From Crambe crambe (Eukaryota; Porifera; Demospongiae; Poecilosclerida; Crambeidae), in assembly GCA_963924555.1 (NCBI GenBank), contig OZ004585.1, positions 6,027,488-6,091,487 on the forward strand: a DNA stretch of 64,000 nucleotides, written 5' to 3'. The position numbers were made by a program, and so were the translations under genes. The notes below the pieces were generated by a model. It did no database searches and was not told the origin of the DNA. It saw only the letters and a list, made by a program, of their open reading frames with translations. Shown one piece after another: positions 60,201-64,000 of this stretch; within the stretch, counting starts at the first letter, position 1, and every line of letters starts with the position of its first letter.

Positions 60201-63200
60201 ATTATGGAAGCTGCCATTCACCACACAACAACAATGGCTGCCAGGTGCTACTGATTCTCGAGTAAGTTTACTGTTAGCTAGCTTACGCGAGTAACTGCTG
60301 GTTAAAACTAAGAAATATGAATTATAGAATACTTCAGCTAACTGAATATCACAGAATCTTCTAGCTAACTAGATCGATAGAATCAATGAGAAGTCAGTTT
60401 AACTCGTACACAATATTCGAATCACTGCTAAGCTCCCTGGCAGTTTAGCTCATACAGAACATACAGAACAATCATTGCTAAATCCTCCAGGAGTTGCTGG
60501 GATCAGGAAAGGAAGAAGCAGGCTTGAGATGTCAGCTGAAGCACCCTACCTTTCTGGGGCTTGTCCAGTAGAAGAAGTCCAGGGAGAGTCACGCATGAGA
60601 GAAAGTCACGCAAGAACAACCACAGCTACTTCTAACCTCGAACCCAGCCTCTCTTTTGGGGGGCGGGGGGGAAAAAGAGAGCCTGGTATCCACTTAGCCT
60701 TGAACCCAGCCTCTTTTTTCCTTTTTTTTTTTTTTTTTTTTTTTTTTGGATGGGGAAAAAAGAGAGCCTGGTATCCACTGTTTGCACATGCACCAATTTT
60801 TGAATTATAAACGTGCATGCGATGACAAGTTTCGACATCGAGAAGTGCTAGCAATCTCATGCATGATGTCGTACTATTCCGAGAATGCTTAGATCCTCCA
60901 GGGCATCAGAAGTAACAAGGGCTTCAGGGGCACAGAAGAGAAGGCTATCTGATCTAAGACTGGCAGATGTAGCGAGGTAGTACTGGCCAAAACATCGTTG
61001 GTCGATCATCAGAGCAATTTACATCTGTGATCAGAGCAACTAGTGGAGAGGCAACCAGTACTGCACTACATTTCACCAGCATCATCATGAAGGGGAGAGT
61101 CTGGTAGAACAGATCTTTATATAACCAGTTTGATAGACAAACAGAAACATCCTTCCCATCATAGACTGCATGTGTTGTTCCTTCTTCAGGAATGCCAAGT
61201 TTCTCCAAGGAGAAACAAAGAGCAGCAGCAAAGGAGCACAAGTAAAACTATAGCTAGCATGAGCTAGCATGCAGCATTGTACTGGTTGTACAACCACGCC
61301 CATTAATTATGACAATCGTGTAGCGGAAATATCCGAGTGATATCCTGATTCCCAGATTTCTGGGAAAAACTGGCGCATGCGCAAACAGTGGATACCAGAC
61401 TCTCCTTTTCCCCCGCCCCAAAGAAAGGAAAAGAGAGGCTGGGTTCGAGGCTAGGTATCCACTGTTTGCGCATCCGCCAGTTTTTCCCAGAAATCTGGGA
61501 ATCAGGATATCACTCGGATATTTCCGCTACACGATCATCATAATTAATGGGCACGGTTGCACAACTAGCATGCTAGCTATAGTTTTACTTGTGCTTCTTT
61601 GCTGCTGCTCTTCGTTTCTCCTTGGAGAAATTGGCATTCCCGAAGAGGAACAACACACGCTGCTGTCAAGGCATGCAGTCTACGAGGGAAGGATATTTCT
61701 CTTTGTCTACCAAATTCAGTGGAGTAGGAAGTGGGGGGGCTGGGGGGGGGCAGTAGCCCCCAATATTTTATAAGGGGAGGCCAGCAATAAAACAACCACT
61801 AGCAGTGTGTAATTAACGACTTAGCTACAACAACATCTTGTGTCTATTTTAACACTTTATTGTTGAATACTATGATCATGCATGCTGTAGTATTATATCA
61901 TAACTAAGTGAGTTAGTCTATTTATCAACGTGGCCAAGAGAAAGACATCCTCTATTTTCTTTCCTCTCTAAGAAATAGCTGGGGAGAGGAATGACAATTT
62001 TTTGGACAGTTTAAGTTTTAGCTAACACATAATTATTTGTTTCTTGTTATTGTTGTTTTTGGTTTATTATTGTTTATTTGTTTGTTCTTTTGATAATGAA
62101 TATGAATATTAGCTAGTAGTCCAGGTGGCTGCCCCCCCCCCCCCCCCAATATTTTTTAGCTTCCTACTCCACTGAAACTGGTTATAGAAAGATCTGTTCT
62201 ACCAGACTCTCCCCTTCATGATGATGCTGATGAAGCGTAGTGCAGTACTGGTTGCTTCTCCACTAGTTGCTCTGATCATAGATGTAGATATATGCTCTGA
62301 TGATCGACCAACGATGTTTTGGCCAGTACTACCTCGCTACATCTGCCAGTCTTAGATCAGATAGCCTTCTCTTCTGTGCCCCTGAAGCCCTTGTTACTTC
62401 TGATGCCCTGGAGGATCTAAGCATTCTCGGAATAGTACAACATCATGCATGTGATTGCTAGCACTTCTCGACGTCAAAACTTGTCATCGCATGCACATTT
62501 ATTAACAAAAATTGGCGCATGCGCAAACAGTGGATACCAGGCTCCATCTCAAAAAGAAAGAGGAAAAATGAGGCTGGGTTTGAGGCTAAGCTACTTCCGG
62601 GTGCAAGGTGAACACGAATAGACTTTAGCTAAAATTCTCCGCCATATTGAAACACGTGCGTGCACGTGCACAGGGCTAGCATGCACCACCATATTTTTCA
62701 TATCTAATCTGCATTAGCTACATTAAAAAAGGTGAAAAGGAATCTAAATAAAATAGACATGGCTCTGTGTATGAACAAGAGAGTCTACCCCTCCTAAATA
62801 ACCACAGCCATACTCTTACTACTCAATCCCTCCTCACTCCCCAAGTCGCTGTAAAATGATACTGCTTTATCTTCTACTCTTCATACTTCAGTCCTAGCAC
62901 ATTGAAGATGTTCTGTCTTCAAGTTGGGAGACAGAAGTATCCCAGAGTTATGAAAGAAAATACTAGTAGCTATAGTCCAATGGGGCAATCCGTGCCATCC
63001 CTACTTAGAGAGTACTATCATACTCTCTGATGAAGTACTATCTGGGTCTTCAAGTTTTTACCCTGCAAACATATGCAGCAAGGGCTTAATCAAAAGAGGT
63101 AGTACAGTTTCTTTAACATAAGCTCTTCAGGGAAATTCAAATTGCAAGTGATTGTCATGCATTAAAATATTAGTCAATTGTTAGTAGATCCCTGGTGATC

Positions 63201-63543
63201 TTGGAGTTAGTAAAGTAATTGTTTATAGCTGCTAGCTATTTGACCATTCAATTTATATTTATTTCCAGCTCATCCCCTCACTATGGACAATGTCATGGCA
63301 GTCCTAGAAACACTTCCATGGAGTGAGGTTGGTGACATGCTGTATGTCCCCAAGTCCAAGCTTGATGCAATAGATGCTGACCACACAACAGAAAAGGGAA
63401 AAAAGGAAGCAGTAATAGAATATTGGCTTTTGAAGGATCCCTCTGCCTCATGGAGGAGGCTTATATATACGCTTGACAAATTAGACAAGATTGACGTAGC
63501 AGACCAGATACGGAACTATGCAGAAAAACAAACAGGTCAGTAA
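32457..63543 (+). CDS. Ig-Ig-TM-death-domain receptor (7 exons, about 543 aa)
   Basis: Predicted type I receptor coupling an Ig ectodomain to death-domain signalling. Exons: 32457-32556, 34939-35202, 40874-41311, 48091-48150, 48716-48835, 52152-52526, 63269-63543. All six junctions are phase 1 with GT-AG borders, and the joined frame is open. Layout: signal peptide 1-17 (MIVWILLFQGAILSSAWG), Ig-like 34-121, Ig-like 122-267, Thr/Ser stalk 268-287, membrane helix about 299-317, cytoplasmic exon 328-452 with PPPSY (340-344) and CxxC at 351-354 and 421-424, death domain 453-543. The final exon could read through a donor-like GGTCAG into TAA at 63541-63543 with AATAAA at 63722, or splice on; I prefer termination. 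Introns hold most of the window's transposons. Extra exons inside the 10.7-kb intron 6 cannot be excluded. Confidence 0.78.
32557..34938 (+). other. Intron 1 of the death-domain receptor
   Basis: Contains a fold-back with arms of about 110 bp at 32738-32850 and 33258-33378 (gtatgtgtagttaatttaag and ggtggttagtgtatagcttc with complements). A second local inverted pair lies near 33107-33145 and 33206-33250, and a hairpin copy at 34281-34314. No exon seen. Confidence 0.55.
34939..35202 (+). CDS. Death-domain receptor exon 2: Ig-like domain
   Basis: 88 codons with a textbook Ig pattern: FEVSARCSGPDASSSSWYIR (B-strand Cys, C-strand Trp) and NGFAEGTYHCGVDNN (F-strand Y-x-C). Phase 1 at both ends, acceptor CTTTAG, donor GTAATT. 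Confidence 0.88.
35620..36545 (+). repeat. Dispersed repeat, copy 2, split by a nested element
   Basis: This is the counterpart of 25400-25890 in the opposite orientation, interrupted at 35889-36320 by a TIR element. When the insert is ignored the two halves are colinear with the other copy. The open frame at 36226-36537 is part of this repeat, not a gene. A perfect short hairpin (tgcctcggcac and complement) lies at 35621-35651. Confidence 0.65.
35889..36320. mobile_element. 432-bp TIR element with 5-bp target duplication
   Basis: The ends CATGGGCGTAAGAAG and CTTCTTACGCCCCTG are inverted copies. It is flanked by CAATG on both sides (35884-35888, 36321-36325). It has poly-G/C tracts near the left end and the aaaagtgggcgtggt block near the right, as in its relatives in this window. 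Confidence 0.78.
36546..37398 (+). other. Part of intron 2 of the death-domain receptor
   Basis: AT-rich non-coding sequence. A segment near 36720-36790 (ttctgtatatcc, ccaacaatccctacat) repeats words found around 37505 and 40200. No exon seen. Confidence 0.45.
37589..40193 (-). mobile_element. 2.6-kb hAT transposon with terminal inverted repeats
   Basis: It begins CAGGGTTCTCCCCAGGATTT and ends with the near-inverse (CTAGGGAGAACCCTG). ATATAG flanks it on both sides (37583-37588, 40194-40199). This gives an apparent 6-bp duplication, shorter than the usual 8 bp of hAT elements. It contains one long uninterrupted transposase gene and sits in intron 2 of the death-domain receptor on the opposite strand. 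Confidence 0.82.
37823..39961 (-). CDS. hAT transposase, KIAA1586/ZNF862-like, uninterrupted
   Basis: 712 codons from the ATG at 39961 (MAKRIPPSCKDLHSFFAV) to a stop at 37823. The frame is open upstream to a TTG, but ATG is the natural start. N-terminal zinc-finger-like block: WIDCIPDGMICLLCRKH, then SVKNHAKSDSHKDAV (Cys-Cys-His-His). Transposase core: FFALLIDETTDVAVINELII with the first acidic residues; LVAFGSDGAAVMIGCRSGVS with the second; VANHCVAHRLALAC; and the C-terminal hAT dimerisation segment LLIPASTADCKRGFSTLKRI. The last segment normally reads C-E-R-x-F-S, but here the Glu position is Lys (codon 38003-38005, residue 653). The gene looks young, with no stops or shifts. Confidence 0.88.
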   Translation of the reverse strand: MAKRIPPSCKDLHSFFAVRPNDSDDADDIHSDSDVEIVSAAQLLSLPASKKSKHRHSGYNHKWKEEFSWIDCIPDGMICLLCRKHNRRPHKVALGKASWVDIPCKTFTKQSVKNHAKSDSHKDAVTLEAQLCSSVSGDIRQLLAAVQSAEKKAMIGAMKCMYWLCKQEIAHTTKFSDLLDLAKSIGVTYLNDLQKGGNAHYTSERFMQELISCFGEMIRNSILHQVRASPFFALLIDETTDVAVINELIIYARYLGSDRKVHTSFLGIIEIPDGCAQTILSAIRELCDKYELDLSGKLVAFGSDGAAVMIGCRSGVSTLLKQISPWVIANHCVAHRLALACAQAADEVPYLKRFKAVLGQLYRYYQNSAVRSSGLKEIQAVLNDPILKLTQAKDVRWLSHERAVQNLRQCFLSVLASLEREASERHDAQALGLSSFMETHKFLATLLMLCDILPCMACLSKTFQKQDLDYTLIKPLISGSIATLNNLKTSPGEHFLSLDKFLEEKLMDFGIVLPNASFDFKTAIYDKYIDTLIQHIRNRFPDIDLLTAFSIFDGKAWPIEDSTSLQSFGEQSLHKLSSHYTSAIVDDKKLSSEWNIFKNMAISEASPLDVHTMGAKCVMETIVANERLSELFPNIAKIALAALLIPASTADCKRGFSTLKRIKTPLRNRLNNATSSELLFNSIEGPALNDFNFDEACTLWGSKRNRRINVLS
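40326..40873 (+). other. End of intron 2 of the death-domain receptor
   Basis: Repeat words tagtaggctctagtaggctg (40600) and attagtctataggtggtgcg recur near 37310 and, inverted, at 63860-63960. A hairpin copy is at 40702-40732. No exon until the acceptor at 40872-40873. Confidence 0.5.
40874..41311 (+). CDS. Death-domain receptor exon 3: cysteine-rich Ig-like domain
   Basis: 146 codons, phase 1 to 1, acceptor TTTTAG-like and donor GTAAGT. It reads PVFISCPGEYEVCPSIEDIA, then GGFCGMTKVIRLLRVF, VYLCSNLG, CENNDNF, TCIEPDINLCKF, and NFSESDEGIYDVIIEF, the Ig D-x-G-x-Y signature near the F strand. It is longer than a standard Ig domain and has several extra cysteines. It may be a divergent Ig fold with added disulfides. 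Confidence 0.8.
41643..42262 (+). repeat. Dispersed TIR repeat, copy 1 (gtcgaaatt-type)
   Basis: It shares long colinear stretches with 52570-53402, e.g. gtatgaaagtaagttactag, gctcacattacccatc and gtagattcagtgttat, followed by ggttgttgtttgag. The right end cttacg matches. No open frame. Confidence 0.65.
42299..42732. mobile_element. 434-bp TIR element, 5-bp target duplication
   Basis: The ends CAGTGACGTATCTAG and CTAGATACGCCACTG are inverted repeats. GTAGC flanks it on both sides (42294-42298, 42733-42737). Near the right end is the aaaagtgggcgtggttgg block that marks this family. Confidence 0.8.
44640..45030. repeat. Fold-back sequence
   Basis: The outer inverted words are ccgaagatcaaag (44642) and ctttgatcttcgg (45015). 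The inner pair is gaaaagcttgggtttgaaac (44727) and gttcaaacccaacaagcttt (44814). GC content rises in the right arm. No gene. Confidence 0.55.
45373..46427. repeat. 1.05-kb near-perfect palindrome flanked by TTAA
   Basis: The two halves mirror each other from the ends (TTTAAAGGGTAACTGACATG and its inverse) to a small central loop near 45905. Pairs include atttctcagtttattacatt, ttgtacaatgagttccctct and cctacctacagcat. TTAA lies at each border (45374-45377, 46423-46426), as expected for TTAA-targeting superfamilies such as Kolobok or piggyBac. No coding frame. Confidence 0.78.
46911..47154. mobile_element. 244-bp palindromic MITE
   Basis: The left arm begins CAAGTGAGCGCAAAAAATTT and the right arm is the inverse, ending at 47154. 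The inner words actgcctcgtatgaaaa and tttcatacgaggcagt pair as well. Single arms of related sequence occur at about 25230-25280. Confidence 0.72.
48091..48150 (+). CDS. Death-domain receptor exon 4: Thr/Ser stalk
   Basis: A 60-bp exon between TTCTTGCAAG and GTAATT, phase 1 at both ends. It encodes STTIFTTFFTTSITSVTPAG, a Thr-rich extracellular stalk likely to be O-glycosylated. Confidence 0.68.
48211..48254 (+). repeat. (TAA)n microsatellite
   Basis: About 14 uninterrupted TAA/AAT units in the intron between exons 4 and 5. Confidence 0.95.
48716..48835 (+). CDS. Death-domain receptor exon 5: GxG repeat and poly-Ile membrane helix
   Basis: 40 codons, phase 1 to 1. It encodes SSIGIGIGVGIGVPV, then eleven consecutive Ile residues (six ATA, one ATC, four ATT codons, 48763-48795), then AVCQNYSKQRDNQ. 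The helix and its basic cytoplasmic edge are plain, and part of the helix is encoded by an ATA microsatellite. Confidence 0.82.
50408..51775 (+). repeat. Pyrimidine-rich degenerate minisatellite
   Basis: CT-rich strand built of drifting units. The clearest are at 51407, 51464, 51511, 51568, 51636 and 51725, each with gctctccaacttttctgcct followed by tctttcatcttctgtgaag. Units are about 47-89 bp. Several long open frames here are composition artefacts. Confidence 0.78.
51888..51990 (+). mobile_element. tRNA-like / SINE-like sequence
   Basis: Has an A-box-like TAGTCGTGTGGTAGTG and, 34 bases on, a B-box-like GGCTCGAGCCCC, the spacing of a tRNA-type RNA polymerase III promoter. A T-rich run follows. 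The anticodon and acceptor stems do not pair cleanly, so a tRNA-derived SINE head or pseudo-tRNA fits better than a working tRNA. Confidence 0.4.
52152..52526 (+). CDS. Death-domain receptor exon 6: cytoplasmic region with PPPSY and two CxxC
   Basis: 125 codons, phase 1 to 1, acceptor TTGCAG and donor GTAAGC. It starts DTSQHTDDWPLSPPPSY, then PLCVKC, a mixed alpha/beta-looking stretch (SFILDTRLSYSGQNNEYYMF and onwards) and LQCGECNIIIPYK. PPPSY fits a PPxY WW-binding motif. The two CxxC pairs, 70 residues apart, could form one zinc site. I know no named domain matching the whole. Confidence 0.75.
52570..53402 (+). repeat. Dispersed TIR repeat, copy 2
   Basis: It begins CGTAAGCCGCCGATTATCGA and ends with the inverse (GTTGGCGGCTTACG). 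CTAG lies on both sides, a possible 4-bp duplication in a tagc-rich context. It is colinear with 41643-42262 over most of its length. Confidence 0.7.
53575..53712 (+). repeat. Dispersed repeat shared with 49625-49805
   Basis: tcacttattgctgaaggggg, agagtagggatttaagttgg, gaatgcagctgaatttta and gctatccctac all recur in the same order at 49640-49780. Confidence 0.65.
53714..54577 (+). repeat. Tandem duplication of a 439-bp element
   Basis: Copies start at 53714 and 54153. Each begins aattggcga followed by gcgaagcgagc and closes with gcttcgctcgctcgccaatt and tgttacacgaac. Internal text (atcgagattc, atacgcatgcgcatacgttc) is almost identical. The ends of each copy are inverted repeats, so the unit is itself a TIR element. 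Confidence 0.82.
54578..55112 (+). other. Intron 6, unassigned stretch
   Basis: No coding signal. The words gtctatttgcgttcaccttg near 54736 recur inverted at 62605. A short tandem of ctactattactgc units lies at 55027-55083. Confidence 0.45.
57268..59260. mobile_element. 2-kb TIR element inserted in the hAT pseudogene
   Basis: Outer arms 57268-57513 and 58978-59260 are inverted copies (gtagagtagattttcaatta, ggcaaacctgcactaatta, atcacacagtacacgat). Removing the element brings KWLDQSNLPC next to the downstream DTDFFPNI and LLRIACTLP blocks. An inner fold-back occupies 57505-58004. A clean target duplication was not found. Confidence 0.65.
57505..58004. repeat. Inner fold-back, arms about 155 bp
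   Basis: 57505-57660 and 57838-58004 pair as inverted copies, e.g. aattcaacttctcagctgca with tgcagctgggaagttgaatt, and cttcctggccattacaaagc with its complement. The loop contains a second short hairpin around gaatacacggccaaaacc. Confidence 0.65.
59526..60623 (+). other. Intron 6, unassigned stretch
   Basis: A short inverted repeat at 59580-59750 (ttctgaatggttcaatattt and complement; ctcaaagttggaagata and complement). At 59990-60084 there is a truncated right end of the 5-bp family (aaagtgggcgtggtttc ... ccgcccctg). No exon seen. Confidence 0.45.
60633..62588. mobile_element. Large fold-back element with perfect 9-bp target duplication
   Basis: It starts TAACCTCGAACCCAGCCTC and ends with the inverse GAGGCTGGGTTTGAGGCTA. 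AGCTACTTC lies immediately outside both ends (60624-60632, 62589-62597). Nearly the whole element is inverted repeat around a centre near 61425. The right arm is lengthened by a nested 458-bp element. An 80-bp module with cctggtatccactgtttgcg recurs at both ends and at the centre. Long arms and 9-bp duplication fit a Mutator-like fold-back. The small open frames inside are symmetric by-products. Confidence 0.8.
61717..62174. mobile_element. 458-bp TIR element nested in the fold-back
   Basis: The ends CAGTGGAGTAGGAAG and CTTCCTACTCCACTG are perfect inverses. The flanks AAATT (61712-61716) and AAACT (62175-62179) differ at one base, consistent with a 5-bp duplication. The poly-G and poly-C tracts inside the ends match its relatives at 19248 and 35889. 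Confidence 0.75.
62598..63268 (+). other. End of intron 6
   Basis: Non-coding, with a hairpin copy at 62996-63034 preceded by tggggcaatccgtgcca, words shared with the copy near 1370. The acceptor TTTCCAG is at 63262-63268. Confidence 0.5.
63269..63543 (+). CDS. Death-domain receptor exon 7: death domain
   Basis: Entered in phase 1. It encodes PLTMDNVMAVLETLPWSEVG, then DMLYVPKSKLDAIDADHTT, KKEAVIEYWLLKDPSASWRR and LIYTLDKLDKIDVADQIRNY. The pattern W..VG..L.V....L..I, then AVIEYWL..DP..SWR.L...L, is the canonical six-helix death domain, about 85 residues, complete. TAA at 63541-63543; a donor-like GGTCAG just before it is an alternative end. Confidence 0.9.
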
Positions 63544-63721
63544 CTATCATAGCACAGAGCAAGACCTGAATAATGGGGTAGTCCTCCTGAATCCTTCCAT
63601 TATTCTCTATATACTGTTGTACTTCATGATTGGGGTGGGTGTGGTTTGTAGTCTATGTACTTGTCATATTTAGGCCATGTTCAGTAGTAGGCAGGAATGT
63701 GCAAAGTGGAAACCTTATGGT

Positions 63722-63727
63722 AATAAA
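63722..63727 (+). terminator. Possible polyadenylation signal AATAAA
   Basis: Canonical hexamer 180 bp after the TAA of the death-domain exon, supporting it as the last exon. AATAAA is common in AT-rich DNA, so the support is modest. Confidence 0.4.
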
Positions 63728-63827
63728 GACAATAACCTGACAGTCAAAATGTGTGTCTATGTGTGTTTACATCCATGTAGTCCATAATCATTATGCAGGA
63801 ATGCAGTATAATAATAATATATTTCTT

Positions 63828-63980
63828 ATCAGAGAGAGTGGTAGCTCTCACTAGGACACTGGTGTGCGCCACATATAGACTAATACAAAAGCAAAAGTGA
63901 AATTCTAGTTTCCCCACTTAGACTTAAAAAACTGCTGTGAATGAGCCTACTACAATGTGCAGACCAAGTTTCAGGACCAG
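63828..63980 (-). repeat. Hairpin plus dispersed repeat (inverse of 40590-40735)
   Basis: The text from atcagagagagtggtagctc through actaatacaaaagcaaaag to gagcctactacaatg is the reverse complement of the block before and including the hairpin at 40600-40733, so a larger repeat of about 140 bp carries the hairpin here. Confidence 0.65.
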
Positions 63981-64000
63981 AGAGCTTACCATTTCAGAAA

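Noticed and set aside
60475..61795. Small Gly/Lys-rich and Leu-rich frames in the 61-kb region
   Set aside because: They arise from homopolymer tracts and from the mirror halves of a fold-back element.

Overview
The window is animal-type eukaryotic DNA: genes are split by GT-AG introns, the base composition is AT-rich, transposon debris is dense, and the short word tagctagc is scattered everywhere. The gene content (immunoglobulin-type receptor tyrosine kinase, Ig/death-domain receptor, SAMD3-like and DUF6589-like sequences) and the repeat style suggest a demosponge, most likely Amphimedon queenslandica or a relative. That assignment is recognition, not a search result.

Two host genes, both on the + strand, frame the window. 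Gene 1 (about 29-12365, 5' end outside the window) is an Ig-domain receptor tyrosine kinase. It has twelve visible exons: three Ig-like exons, a Ser/Thr stalk with a transmembrane helix, a juxtamembrane segment and a complete tyrosine-kinase domain in which every core motif is present. Gene 2 (32457-63543) has seven exons that join in phase to give about 543 residues: signal peptide, two Ig-like domains, Thr/Ser stalk, a transmembrane helix of eleven consecutive isoleucines, an unassigned cytoplasmic exon with a PPPSY motif and two CxxC motifs, and a C-terminal death domain. The two genes share the design of one Ig-like exon per domain bounded by phase-1 introns, but carry different signalling ends (kinase versus death domain). 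They look like modular members of one receptor repertoire.

Almost everything else is mobile DNA in the introns and between the genes. 3.4-6.9 kb: a 3.56-kb TIR element with 5-bp target duplication and Ulp1/SENP peptidase remnants. 7.8-8.1 kb: a TA-flanked element containing a 74-bp tandem array. 14.2-17.8 kb: two convergent, damaged DUF6589-like genes. 18.1-20.3 kb: a SAMD3-like relic split by a small element. 22-32 kb: fold-back and MITE-like repeats, including two with 9-bp target duplications. 37.6-40.2 kb: a 2.6-kb hAT element with an uninterrupted 712-codon transposase. 45.4-46.4 kb: a 1.05-kb palindrome flanked by TTAA. 50.4-51.8 kb: a pyrimidine-rich minisatellite. 53.7-54.6 kb: a tandemly duplicated 439-bp repeat. 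55.1-59.5 kb: a broken ZMYM1-like hAT gene interrupted by a 2-kb TIR element. 60.6-62.6 kb: a nested fold-back element with a perfect 9-bp target duplication.

No rRNA, CRISPR array or clearly functional tRNA was seen. Splice sites were placed by eye from phase agreement and GT/AG context. The gene models are therefore strong in the conserved domains and weaker at the outer ends.
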